Notes under the pieces: generated by a model | Told to the model about the DNA's origin: nothing | Database searches by the model: none | The model's input: the letters and a program-made list of their open reading frames with translations, nothing else | Part shown: positions 31,960 to 40,356 of the stretch, one piece after another | Numbering within the stretch: position 1 is the stretch's first letter | Layout of the letters: the number at the start of each line of letters is the position of its first letter | Source of the DNA: Kiritimatiellia bacterium | Lineage (GTDB): Bacteria > Verrucomicrobiota > Kiritimatiellia > RFP12 > JAAYLN01 | Reading direction: 5' to 3' | Assembly (NCBI GenBank): GCA_017962605.1 | Contig: JAGCUY010000046.1 | Span: 1-40,837 of the forward strand | DNA length: 40,837 bases | Program-made: the position numbers and the translations under genes

Positions 31960-32157
31960 ATGAGAATTCTCGAAAGACTCATGTATATCGCCGGGACCGC
32001 CGAGTTCGTCGTCTTGTGCATCCTGTTGGTGCTTTTCCTCGCGTTGTGCGCATGGTGCCGCCATGTATCTCGCCACAACCCCCGCCTTTCCGCCTCCATC
32101 GACGAGGGGAACCGGCAGTTCTGGGCCTGGCGTCTCGGGAGGGGCGACGACGACTGA
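31960..32157 (+). CDS. Very small membrane protein (65 residues)
   Basis: 65 residues: MRILERLMYIAGTAEF, one long hydrophobic span (about 16-34, VVLCILLVLFLALCAWC), then a polar tail ending in WAWRLGRGDDD. No family recognised. The promoter six bases ahead and a terminator downstream (32238-32286) support a real single-gene transcript. Could be a small stress or toxin-type peptide, but nothing proves it. Confidence 0.5.
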   Translation: MRILERLMYIAGTAEFVVLCILLVLFLALCAWCRHVSRHNPRLSASIDEGNRQFWAWRLGRGDDD

Positions 32158-32237
32158 GGTAGGCGGCGATGAACTCACATGGCCATGGCGCGCCGAAGGT
32201 CCCGCCGATGGCCGCAAGAAATGACAGGCAAAATTTT

Positions 32238-32286
32238 GGATGGGTATCCACTTGGGCGTCAGCCCTACAAGTGCCCATCCTTTTTT
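32238..32286 (+). terminator. Long-stem terminator between convergent small genes
   Basis: GGATGGG (32238-32244) pairs with CCCATCC (32274-32280), and inside it CACTTG (32249-32254) pairs with CAAGTG (32268-32273), with GCCC/GGGC near the loop. TTTTTT follows at 32281-32286. On the minus strand the stem is followed by AAAATTTT, so it may also act on the opposite transcript. Confidence 0.8.
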
Positions 32287-32379
32287 CTATCTTTTTCGAT
32301 TTGAATAGTCCGTCGATCGTTTTCTTTATGTCGTAATTCGCTTCTTCGATCGATAGCTGAAGGCGCCAGACGCAGCGTC

Positions 32380-32583
32380 TCAAACTCCATCGCGCCCTTC
32401 GTGGTCGCGCAATTTGATATTAATTTCCAAATCTCCTCGGATAGCGCTGTTTCGCTTTTTGCGTCGCTCCCTTATGGCGACAAGCGCCCAGATGACGAGG
32501 AACGCCAGGACAGAGATGCCGAGGCACAGCGGCAGGTCTTCGGCGGGGACATTTTCAAGGGTTAGCCATTCCATATTGAACAA
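32380..32583 (-). CDS. Very small membrane protein (67 residues)
   Basis: 67 residues: short acidic N-terminus (MEWLTLENVPAEDLPL), one hydrophobic span (about 19-37, LCLGISVLAFLVIWALVAI), then a basic tail (RERRKKR). No family recognised. It starts 13 bases after the end of glycerate kinase on the same strand and is probably co-transcribed with it. The ATG at position 4 of the frame is another possible start. Confidence 0.45.
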   Translation of the reverse strand: MFNMEWLTLENVPAEDLPLCLGISVLAFLVIWALVAIRERRKKRNSAIRGDLEINIKLRDHEGRDGV

Positions 32584-32596
32584 CTGAATCTTCGAG

Positions 32597-33772
32597 TCAG
32601 TAGTCGATCTTTATGAGAAGCGCATATCTCCTGGCCAGGCGCTCGGCGGCAGCGGAGAGAAGCGGGGCCGCGAGTTCCGCTGGCGGGGTAGGGGATCCGG
32701 GCGGCGATGCGCCTTCCACCAGCGCGCCATTGAAGTCTCCGGCATCTTCGGCGACTTGGCCGCAGACGAGCGCGAAGGGAACGCCTGAACGCCGCGCCGC
32801 TTCGGCAACGGCGCTCGGTGCCTTGCCGAAGAGTGTCTGCGCGTCTGCGCGGCCTTCGCCCGAGATGGCCAGACTACAGCCACGGATGCGCTCTTCGAGC
32901 CTGACCGCCGAAGCGACTAACTCCGCTCCCGGAACAAGTCCGCCGCCTAGCGCGGCCCGAATGGCAAAGCCTGTGCCGCCGGCCGCGCCAGCGCCTGGCT
33001 CCCCAGATGAATCGCAACCTATGGCCTTCGCCACCGCATTTGCGAAAACGTGCAGCGCGGAGTCGAGTTCCCGAATGAGTCCGGCGCGCTCTGCCGCGCT
33101 AGCTGCGGGCGGGCATTTCTGCGGCCCGTAAACGGCTGATGCGCCAGCAGGGCCGCAGAGCGGATTGCGCACGTCGCATGCGGCCTCGAGGCGGATGCCC
33201 TCGAGGGCGCGTCGCGCCGGACCGAGGTCCACCGTCGCAACGCGGGCGAGGGCGAGGCCGCCGCGCTTCACTGGCGCGCCTGTGGCGTCGAGGAGCCGCG
33301 CGCCAAGCGCCTCAAGGATGCCCGAACCGCCGTCGTTAGTCGCCGAGCCGCCGATGCCCAGGACGATGCGCCGCGCCCCGCGCGCAATGGCGTCGCGGAT
33401 AACAAGCCCGGTGCCGTAAGTCGATGCCACGCCCGGATCGCGTTCCTCTGGCCTCAGCAGCGGGAGGCCGGATGCCGCCGCGAGTTCGATCACGGCAGTG
33501 CAGTCGGACTGCCGCCAGCCGTATGCGGCGCGGACGGGCCGCCCAAGCGGGTCTTCGGCGTCACATTCGACGCGCTCCGCGCCAGTGGCCGAGAGCCAGG
33601 CATCGACGGTGCCTTCGCCGCCGTCGGCCATTGGGATGGAGTCGTATTGTGTGTCCGGCGGGAATACGCGCCCCAGCCCTGCAACGATGGCGGCCGCGGC
33701 CTGGGCGGAGGTGAGAGTGCCTTTGAAGGAGTCCGGCGCAACGGCGATGCGCATTGGAGCGGTGGTTTTCAT
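32597..33772 (-). CDS. glxK: Glycerate kinase (GlxK/GarK family)
   Basis: 391 residues. ATP-dependent kinase turning glycerate into a phosphoglycerate (2-phosphoglycerate in this family), feeding lower glycolysis. Hallmarks: MRIAVAPDSFKGTLTSAQAA, PMADGGEGTVDAWL, GTGLVIRDAIARGARRIVLG, and the nucleotide/substrate loop GIGGSATNDGGSGILEALGA (each shorter than the full motif), plus ISGEGRADAQTLFGK. Length fits. The ATG at 33772 adds six residues before MRIAVAPDSF; the inner ATG (33754) may be the true start. No glycerate-producing genes are adjacent. The gene symbol is by family only. Confidence 0.93.
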   Translation of the reverse strand: MKTTAPMRIAVAPDSFKGTLTSAQAAAAIVAGLGRVFPPDTQYDSIPMADGGEGTVDAWLSATGAERVECDAEDPLGRPVRAAYGWRQSDCTAVIELAAASGLPLLRPEERDPGVASTYGTGLVIRDAIARGARRIVLGIGGSATNDGGSGILEALGARLLDATGAPVKRGGLALARVATVDLGPARRALEGIRLEAACDVRNPLCGPAGASAVYGPQKCPPAASAAERAGLIRELDSALHVFANAVAKAIGCDSSGEPGAGAAGGTGFAIRAALGGGLVPGAELVASAVRLEERIRGCSLAISGEGRADAQTLFGKAPSAVAEAARRSGVPFALVCGQVAEDAGDFNGALVEGASPPGSPTPPAELAAPLLSAAAERLARRYALLIKIDY

Positions 33773-33796
33773 GGGCGCGTAAACTGAAGCGGGAAA

Positions 33797-33826
33797 ATTA
33801 TACTAGATTCCCTTGCGAAGCCTCAA
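33797..33826 (-). promoter_or_regulatory. Promoter of glycerate kinase (TTGAGG-N18-TATAAT)
   Basis: On the minus strand: TTGAGG (33826-33821), 18-base spacer, perfect TATAAT (33802-33797). About 24 bases to the ATG at 33772. Confidence 0.6.
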
Positions 33827-33897
33827 GCCTAGCAGAGGTTTGTATCTCCTTTTCTTTACTGGTTGCTTCGCAACCGACGATAGTGGACGATTATCCT

Positions 33898-33994
33898 GCA
33901 CGGCGGTGCGGAGGCGTCCGTCATTTCACCGGCCGGATTGCCGCTTTGCGGCGCCGGCGAAATGCACGGACGCGAGTTCCCCGCGCCGCCGTGC
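33898..33994. repeat. Long imperfect hairpin 1 (GCACGGCGG arms)
   Basis: Outer arms GCACGGCGG (33898-33906) and CCGCCGTGC (33986-33994). Then GCGTCCGT (33913-33920) pairs with ACGGACGC (33966-33973), ATTTC with GAAAT, CCGGC with GCCGG, and the tip is GCCGC-TTT-GCGGC. Together the stem covers most of 97 bases. A small GGTTGC-TTC-GCAACC hairpin precedes it (33861-33875). The stretch 33773-34665 has no gene before 34666. Confidence 0.7.
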
Positions 33995-34016
33995 CATATG
34001 TGTTGTGCGAGTCCGA

Positions 34017-34109
34017 GGCGGGGTGCCCGCAGGATGCGGATGGCTGCGAGGCGCGGGCGCCGTAGGCGAACCGGCCCGCGACGAGAGCCATCCCTGCGGT
34101 TGCCCCGCC
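34017..34109. repeat. Long imperfect hairpin 2 (GGCGGGG arms)
   Basis: Outer arms GGCGGGG (34017-34023) and CCCCGCC (34103-34109). Then CCGCAGG pairs with the CCTGCGG on the right arm, GATGGCT with AGCCATC, and CGCGGGC with GCCCGCG near the tip. Similar size and build to hairpin 1, 22 bases away. A GCCCGC-GTA-GCGGGC hairpin follows at about 34132-34146. Confidence 0.7.
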
Positions 34110-34149
34110 AACAAGAACCGTTCCCCTCGTCGCCCGCGTAGCGGGCAGT

Positions 34150-34390
34150 AAAGAAGTTTAGAAGTTGGAAATGGGGAGATGAAAATGTGGAAATGTGAAA
34201 GTGTGGAAGCAGCCAACAGCCAATGTGGAAATGGGGGAACGGGGAACAGGGAACGGGGAATGGGGAGATTATAATGAGGAAATGTGAAAGTGTGGAAGCA
34301 GCCAACAGCCAATGTGGAAATGGGGGAACAGCGAAACAGGGAATGGGGAACGGGGAGATGAAAATGTGGAAACAGCCAATACCAATGTTG
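34150..34390. repeat. Purine-rich simple repeats with an exact 51-base direct repeat
   Basis: Units such as GGAAATGTGAAAGTGTGGAAG and GGGGAACGGGGAACAGGG. The 51 bases at 34190-34240 recur without change at 34279-34329, 89 bases apart. Purine-rich on the strand that would be the leader of the symporter, if transcription starts this far upstream. An open frame running through it into the symporter is not a real N-terminus. Confidence 0.85.
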
Positions 34391-34533
34391 CCAATTATCA
34401 TTGTCGCCACTCGAATTGGGTATTGGGTTTGGGTATTGGCAACATTTTCACATTGGCACATTTCTTTCTGGCTCCCGGCTCCCGAAGATTACTACTGGTT
34501 TCGGTTTTTTTTATGTCCGGCGGTGGCATGGGG

Positions 34534-34562
34534 TTGCATTCGGCGCGGAAATACTGTAGAAT
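34534..34562 (+). promoter_or_regulatory. Promoter of the sugar-use operon (TTGCAT-N17-TAGAAT)
   Basis: TTGCAT (34534-34539), 17-base spacer, TAGAAT (34557-34562). Leader of about 97 bases to the symporter ATG at 34666. A T-run (TTTTTTTT near 34505-34512) lies upstream. Confidence 0.55.
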
Positions 34563-34665
34563 TATCAGCGGTAGAGATGACGGAAAGCCAATGGTGCACT
34601 TCGGCATCTGGCGACCCGTCCACGAGACCGCGCCGCAAACGGCGTACAACAGGGAGCATAAAAAC

Positions 34666-36453
34666 ATGGCCACCACACTGCTGTCGTTCTTTTTCTTCAC
34701 GGCGCTCGTCGCTTTCATTACCTGGCGCAAGAGCCGGGGCGAGGACCTCTCCTCGAACAGCGGGTTCTTCCTCGCCGGACGCTCACTGACCTTCCCCTTC
34801 ATCGCAGCCTCCCTCCTGCTTACCAACCTTTCCACCGAACAGCTCGTGGGCCTCAACGGCCAGGGCTACACCACCGGCCTCGCCGTCATGATGTGGGAGG
34901 TCGTCGGTGTCATCGCCATCGTCCTCATGGCGCTCTTCTTCCTCCCGAAGTTCCTCAAGAGCGGCATCACGACCGTCCCGGAACTCCTTGAAATCCGCTT
35001 CGGGCCACGCGCCCAGCTCGCCTGCAACATCATTTTCATGCTCGCCTACATGTTCATCCTCCTGCCGATGATTCTCTTCACCGGCGCCAAGGGCATGATG
35101 GGCATCCTTGACCTCCACGCCGTCACCGGCATCCAGAACACCACCACGCTTCTCTGGTGCATGGTCTGGCTCATCGGCATCATCGGCTCAATCTACGCCC
35201 TTTTCGGCGGACTCCGCTCCATCGTCATCTCCGACCTCCTCAACGGCATCGGACTCCTCGTCGGCGGCTTCATGATCACCTTCTTCGGTCTCTGGGCCTG
35301 CGGCGCCATTGACCTCTCCGGCGCGGCGGCCTCCAACGGCGGCTCAATTGTCCAGGGGCTCCGCAACCTCGCCGCCGACATCCCCGAACACATCAACTCC
35401 ATCGGCGCCGAAGGCGGCCAGGCCCCGTTCCTTGAAATCTTCACGGGCATCGTCCTCATCAACGTCTTCTACTGGTGCACCAACCAGCAGATCATCCAGC
35501 GGACGCTCGCCGCCTCCTCGCTCAAGGAGGGGCAGAAGGGCGTCCTGCTCTGCGGCTTCCTCAAGCTCATTGGCCCGCTCTACCTCGTCCTCCCCGGCAT
35601 CATGGCCTTCTTCCTTTTCAAGCACGGCGCAATCCATCCCTCCTCACCCTCCGTGGTCAACCCCGACACCGGACTCCTGCGCGAGGCCAACGCCTACGGC
35701 GAACTGGTGCGCACTGTGCTGCCCTCGTGGCTCGCGGGCTTCTTCGCGGCCGTCATGGCGGGCGCCGTCCTCTCCAGCTTCAACTCCGCCCTCAACTCCA
35801 CCTGCACGCTCTTCTCGCTCGGCATCTACCGCAAGCTCAAGCCCCAGGCCGACGAACTCACGACCGTCCGCGCCGGCAAATACTTCGGCCTCCTCATCGC
35901 CCTCGGCGCCATGACGCTCTCGCCGATGCTGGACTCCGTCGGCTCCATCTTCGCCTACCTGCAGAACATGAACTCCATCTACTTCATCCCGATTCTGGCG
36001 GTCGTCCTCGTGGCGCTCCTCACGAAGCGGGCGGGCGAGGGCGCGGCCCTCTTCGGCCTCATCGCCGGCGTGGTGGCCCTCGCGGCCGGCTACTTCGTGC
36101 TCCCGCACGTCAAGGGCTGCGACATCGTGGGCGCGATGGGCGAATACCACTTCGTAGGGGCCTGCTTCCTCTTCCTGCTCGACGCCATGCTGCTGATCCG
36201 CCTCATCTGGCCGCGCGCCGTGCCGCACGAGTTCGCCGACGCCAAGGCGGTCAGCCTCGAACCCTGGAAGGGGGCCTGGGCGGCCGGCATCGCCCTGGTC
36301 GCCGTAATCCTCGCCATCTACGCCATCTTCGCCGACTTCTCGGTGTTGCGCGACGCCGCCGGCCACTATCCCTTTGGCCCCTTCCTCCGCCGCGCAATCC
36401 CGGCAATCATCCCGACGTTCATTCTCCTCTGGCTTGACCGGCGCCACCAATAG
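34666..36453 (+). CDS. Sodium/solute symporter (SSS family, SGLT-like)
   Basis: 595 residues with about 14 hydrophobic segments. Family features: GRSLTFPFIAASLLLTNLSTEQ early on (TNLSTEQLVGLNGQ), YALFGGLRSIVISD, the NVFYWCTNQQIIQRTLAA segment typical of SGLT-like sugar transporters, and FNSALNSTCTLFS. Sugar uptake driven by sodium is the likely role, the exact sugar unknown. The start at 34666 has AGGGAG nine bases upstream and gives MATTLLSFFFFTALV as the first span; the longer frame upstream runs through repeats. First gene of an operon with the two glycosidase-like genes, 41 bases before the next. Confidence 0.9.
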   Translation: MATTLLSFFFFTALVAFITWRKSRGEDLSSNSGFFLAGRSLTFPFIAASLLLTNLSTEQLVGLNGQGYTTGLAVMMWEVVGVIAIVLMALFFLPKFLKSGITTVPELLEIRFGPRAQLACNIIFMLAYMFILLPMILFTGAKGMMGILDLHAVTGIQNTTTLLWCMVWLIGIIGSIYALFGGLRSIVISDLLNGIGLLVGGFMITFFGLWACGAIDLSGAAASNGGSIVQGLRNLAADIPEHINSIGAEGGQAPFLEIFTGIVLINVFYWCTNQQIIQRTLAASSLKEGQKGVLLCGFLKLIGPLYLVLPGIMAFFLFKHGAIHPSSPSVVNPDTGLLREANAYGELVRTVLPSWLAGFFAAVMAGAVLSSFNSALNSTCTLFSLGIYRKLKPQADELTTVRAGKYFGLLIALGAMTLSPMLDSVGSIFAYLQNMNSIYFIPILAVVLVALLTKRAGEGAALFGLIAGVVALAAGYFVLPHVKGCDIVGAMGEYHFVGACFLFLLDAMLLIRLIWPRAVPHEFADAKAVSLEPWKGAWAAGIALVAVILAIYAIFADFSVLRDAAGHYPFGPFLRRAIPAIIPTFILLWLDRRHQ

Positions 36454-36494
36454 TTCCGGACAGATGATAGAATAGTAGAACGACGAAGGGAACT

Positions 36495-38387
36495 ATGGAA
36501 CAACTTGGGCAAACAATGCCGACGGAGCCGACGGGCTGTCCGGCGTTCGAGGTGGAGCAGCCGCGCGGCAAGGGCGGCGCTGTCGTCCGCGCCGTGGATT
36601 TCGGCCTCTCCGAGTCGAACGACCGCAACCATGATGCGATCAACGCGGCCATCGCCGAGGCGCGGCGCATCGGCGCCGCCCGCGTGGAGCTCGCGCCGGG
36701 AACATACCGCTGCTTCGACGGAGAAGGCATTTTCATCGAGGGTTTCGAGGACTTCACCTTCGACGGCTGCGGCGCGACGCTTGTCTTCCGCCGCGACCAC
36801 GAGCCATTCGACCAGCAGGCCGGACAGCTCGACGGCGCGGCGAACTTCGAGATCAAGGATTGCCTCCGCACGGTCGTCGGCAACTTCAACATGGACTGGG
36901 ACTGGGAGTCCGACCCGCTCGCCACCTGGTGCAAGTGCGTGGACACTCATGTCGACGAGGCCGACAACGCATCCTACGCCGATTTCGAGCTGGACTCCCC
37001 CCACCCCAAGTTCCCGCAGCCGGTTCCCGTCCAGCTACTGACGCCAATGGCGGCGGACAGGTCCGGTGCTCGCATGGACGGCCAATACGGGCCGCGCGCC
37101 TATTTCGGCATGAGCCTTGGCCATATCGGCACCAAGTGCGAATGGCTCTCGCCCACTCGCCTCCGCCTGTGGCCCTACATCCGCCCGGACTACGGCCACT
37201 TTTCCGAGGAGGCGGCCTGGCGCTACACGCCCGAGGCCAACCGCTCCTTCACGAAGGAGATCGACGTCGGCGGCACCTTCACCATCGCGCACTGCTACTA
37301 TGGACTCAACGGCTTTGTCCTCACCGCCAACCGCCACCTGACCCTGCGCGACATCGACCTCTGGGCGTGCCGGGGATTCGGCGTGGAGACGCGCGGCGCG
37401 CAGAAGTTCTGGCAGCTCGTGAACTTCAACATCCGCTCAAAGCCGGGAAGGAAGCAGCCCGTCACCTCATCCGCCGACGCGCACCACGTGGCGCAGTCGC
37501 TCGGCTTCGGCAAGATGGTCTCCTGCGAGGTGACGATGAACCAGGACGACCACTTCAACTACCACGACCGCACCCAGATCGCCTGGGCGACCGGCCCGCG
37601 CACGGTGGAGGTCGTCAACAGCCGCGGCATCGCCTACACCACCTTCAAGCCCGGCACGAAGATTCGCCTCCGCCAAGAGGACTTCGCGGACACCGGCTGG
37701 ATTGGCGCAATCGAGAAGATCGACGGCGAGTTCGTCACCTTCGACCGCGACCTGCCTGCGCAAACGGGGATGCTCTTCGTGCTGATGGACGCCGAGTTCG
37801 CGACTGAGAACTTCCTCTTCAAGGACTGCTGGTTCCACGACACTCCCTGGAGCCGCGGGCTCTTCAACGGCAACAACGGCACCTTCGACGGCTGCACCTT
37901 CGGGCCGATGGTCGGCCGCCCGCTCTTCCTGCTCTCCTGCTACACCTACACCGTCTGGTGCGAGGGGATCGGATGCTCCAACATCGTCATCCGCAACTGC
38001 CGCTTCGAGAACTGCCTCGACAGCCGGATGGAGCGCGGCGCGTGCGCGGCCATCATGTCCGAAATCGCGCTCCCGCCATCCTACGACCCCGAAATGAACC
38101 TGCCAATCCCCAACCGTGCGTTCGCGAAGCGCGTGGCGGAGAACAAGGCGGCGGGACGCCAGGTGGAGCCCTCTGGCGACGCGCTGCGGGATATCCTCGT
38201 GGAGGGCTGCACCTTCGTGAACCCGCGCGGCTACATCTGGCGCGCCGTCGGCGGGAGCAACCTGATCTTCCGCGACAACAAGCTGGTGTGGGACAACCCC
38301 ACCTGCGAACGCCTCCCCTACGCCGGCAAGGTGCGCATGGAGGGGTGCAAGGACATCTCAATAGACAACAAGGAGTTCGTCGAATGA
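36495..38387 (+). CDS. Parallel beta-helix glycosidase-like protein (GH110-like)
   Basis: 630 residues. N-terminal pectin-lyase-like start (DAINAAIAEARRIGAARVELAPGTYR, split in the usual way) followed by many short beta-helix turns (FTFDGCGATLVF, NFLFKDCWFHDT, GTFDGCTFGP, NIVIRNCRFENC, ILVEGCTFVNP). The segment SSADAHHVAQSLG followed by NQDDHFNYHDR recalls the catalytic acidic pair region of GH110 alpha-1,3-galactosidases. The match is by eye. No signal peptide, so it would act in the cytoplasm on sugars brought in by the symporter. The stop overlaps the start of the next gene (ATGA). An epimerase-type beta-helix enzyme is an alternative. Confidence 0.7.
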   Translation: MEQLGQTMPTEPTGCPAFEVEQPRGKGGAVVRAVDFGLSESNDRNHDAINAAIAEARRIGAARVELAPGTYRCFDGEGIFIEGFEDFTFDGCGATLVFRRDHEPFDQQAGQLDGAANFEIKDCLRTVVGNFNMDWDWESDPLATWCKCVDTHVDEADNASYADFELDSPHPKFPQPVPVQLLTPMAADRSGARMDGQYGPRAYFGMSLGHIGTKCEWLSPTRLRLWPYIRPDYGHFSEEAAWRYTPEANRSFTKEIDVGGTFTIAHCYYGLNGFVLTANRHLTLRDIDLWACRGFGVETRGAQKFWQLVNFNIRSKPGRKQPVTSSADAHHVAQSLGFGKMVSCEVTMNQDDHFNYHDRTQIAWATGPRTVEVVNSRGIAYTTFKPGTKIRLRQEDFADTGWIGAIEKIDGEFVTFDRDLPAQTGMLFVLMDAEFATENFLFKDCWFHDTPWSRGLFNGNNGTFDGCTFGPMVGRPLFLLSCYTYTVWCEGIGCSNIVIRNCRFENCLDSRMERGACAAIMSEIALPPSYDPEMNLPIPNRAFAKRVAENKAAGRQVEPSGDALRDILVEGCTFVNPRGYIWRAVGGSNLIFRDNKLVWDNPTCERLPYAGKVRMEGCKDISIDNKEFVE

Positions 38388-40330
38388 ATAATCAATTTCC
38401 ACCTTTAGGCCGACTGCTTGTCGGCTGCAACTACTGGGGCTCGAAGGCGGGCGTCCACATGTGGCGCGAATGCGACTGGGACGAGGCGGCGGTCGAAAAG
38501 GACATCGCCGCCCTCGCCGCTAACGGCGTGGAGCTGATTCGCGTCTTCCCGACATGGAGCGAGTTCCAGCCGCTCGTCCGCGAGATGAAGTTCCAGGGCA
38601 AGTCTGGCCTTGTCCTGCGCGAGGGAACGGAGGAGGAGATTTTCGACCCGCTCTGGCTCGACCCCGGCGCGATGGCGCGCTTCGGCGCGCTTTGCGACAT
38701 CGCCGAGCGCCACGGCGTTTCGCTGCTGGTGTCGCTCGTCACGGGCTGGATGTCAGGCCGCCTCTTCGCGCCGCGCATCGTCGAGAACAAGAACCTCATC
38801 ACCGACCCCGAGGCGGTGATGTGGGAGGGGCGCTTCGCCCGCGCCTTCGTCCGCCGCATGAAGGACCGCAAGGCGATTGTCGCGTGGGACCTCGGCAACG
38901 AGTGCAACTGCATGGGGCGCGTCGAGAACAGCGCCCAGGCATGGAACTGGCTGAGCGCGATTTCGTCCGCTATCCGCATGGAGGACCAGTCGCGTCCCGT
39001 CGTTTCTGGGATGCACTCGCAGACCTCGAACGGATTCGGCGTGCAGTGGGAGGGAGCCAACTGGTGGAGCCTCCAGATGCAGGGCGAGTTCCTGGACGTC
39101 ATGACGCCGCACCCCTATCCGGCCTCATTCCGCATAGAGGCGAACCGGGGGCCGTTCAACTGCTTTCGCAACGCGCTCCATCCCGCCTCGCAGTGCCTCT
39201 TCTACACTTCCGTCTCCGGCAAGCCCGCCTTCCCGCAGGAAGTCGGGAGCATGGGCCCGAGGATGTCGCCCGAATGGATGGCCGCCGCCGGGATGCGCCA
39301 GCACATGTTCGTATGCTGGGCGCATGGCCTCGGCGCCTACCTCTGGTGGTGCGCCTTCGACCAGCTGCACCTCGGATACCCGCCGTTCTCCTGCTGTGCG
39401 GCGGAGCGCGAACTGGGGATCCTCCGCGCCGACGCGGAGAGGACGCCGAAGCCGCAGGCGGAGGCGCTGAAGGCCTTCCGCGCCTTCCGCGACGCGCTCC
39501 CCTTCGATGCGCTTCCCCCGCGCAAGACGGACGCAGTGTGCCTCGTCTCGGAGCGCGAGGAGTTCTACCACCAGACCTTCGGGGCCTTCATGCTTTCCAA
39601 GGCGGCGGGCTTTGACATCGAGTTCGTAGCGGCCGACTCCCGCGAGCTTCCTGAGTCGGACCTCTATATCCTCCCGTCAGGCAAGGACTGGGACACCTAC
39701 GGCCAGCAGACCTGGGAGAGGCTCGTGGAAAAGGCGCGTGGCGGCGCGACGCTGCTTGTCTCGCGCGGCGGCTCGGCCGGCTACTCCAACTGGCTCGAAT
39801 TCGCCGGCCTTGAGCAGACGACCTACCACAAGGCGCGCAAGGTCGCATTCGAGTTCGAGGGGCGCACGATGTCGTTTGCCGACGACTTCACCGCCGAGCA
39901 GAATCCCGTCGATTGCGAAGTCGTGGCGCGGGACTCGTCGGGCAATGTCGTGGTCAGCGTGAAACGCCTGGGCAAGGGGCGCGTCATCGCCGTGAACTTC
40001 GCGCTGGAGAAGTGCATCATCGAGCAGGAGAGCGAAGTCGTGGACAACTCCTTCTCCAACGAACTCTGGCGCATCTACGCATACGCGGCGCGTGAGGCCG
40101 GGGTGAAGCGCCTCGTCGCCAAGGACGACCCGCGCCTTGTCCTCACCGAGCATCCCCGCGAGGGCGAGTCTGCGCTTGTCGTCGCCGTCAACACCCACGA
40201 CACGCCGGTCGAGTTCCCGATAAGTGTCGCCGGAAGAGTCGGGCGCGTTTGGAATGGCTCATTCAAGGACGGCGTCCTCTCGATCGGCGGGAACGACGGA
40301 TGCGTCTTCGAGGTCGCGCCAGTCCGCTGA
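38384..40330 (+). CDS. GH5-like glycoside hydrolase with C-terminal GATase1-like domain
   Basis: 648 residues. The (beta/alpha)8 part (about 10-390) has the clan GH-A signs: IAALAANGVELIRVFPTW, WDLGNECN with acid/base E173, and PAFPQEVG with nucleophile E286. It is closest, by eye, to GH5-type mannanase/glucosidase-like proteins. The C-terminal part (about 400-560: DLYILPSGKDW, GATLLVSRGG) resembles the trimerisation domain of GH42-type enzymes. There is no signal peptide. The start at 38384 has AGGAG eight bases upstream and overlaps the preceding stop. A longer frame upstream in this phase is antisense-like noise. Substrate unknown. Confidence 0.8.
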   Translation: MNNQFPPLGRLLVGCNYWGSKAGVHMWRECDWDEAAVEKDIAALAANGVELIRVFPTWSEFQPLVREMKFQGKSGLVLREGTEEEIFDPLWLDPGAMARFGALCDIAERHGVSLLVSLVTGWMSGRLFAPRIVENKNLITDPEAVMWEGRFARAFVRRMKDRKAIVAWDLGNECNCMGRVENSAQAWNWLSAISSAIRMEDQSRPVVSGMHSQTSNGFGVQWEGANWWSLQMQGEFLDVMTPHPYPASFRIEANRGPFNCFRNALHPASQCLFYTSVSGKPAFPQEVGSMGPRMSPEWMAAAGMRQHMFVCWAHGLGAYLWWCAFDQLHLGYPPFSCCAAERELGILRADAERTPKPQAEALKAFRAFRDALPFDALPPRKTDAVCLVSEREEFYHQTFGAFMLSKAAGFDIEFVAADSRELPESDLYILPSGKDWDTYGQQTWERLVEKARGGATLLVSRGGSAGYSNWLEFAGLEQTTYHKARKVAFEFEGRTMSFADDFTAEQNPVDCEVVARDSSGNVVVSVKRLGKGRVIAVNFALEKCIIEQESEVVDNSFSNELWRIYAYAAREAGVKRLVAKDDPRLVLTEHPREGESALVVAVNTHDTPVEFPISVAGRVGRVWNGSFKDGVLSIGGNDGCVFEVAPVR

Positions 40331-40356
40331 TGGCCTGCTTCAGGCAGGGCATTGCG

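Noticed and set aside
31979..32383. 134-codon minus-strand frame
   Set aside because: It crosses the terminator hairpin and the 65-residue membrane protein gene and ends in Arg-rich noise.
34312..34665. N-terminal extension of the symporter frame
   Set aside because: It runs through simple repeats and the promoter; the ATG at 34666 has a good ribosome-binding site and starts at the first membrane span.
37958..38383. N-terminal extension of the GH5-like frame
   Set aside because: It lies entirely within the beta-helix gene in another frame and is Arg-rich noise; the ATG at 38384 has AGGAG upstream and overlaps the preceding stop.
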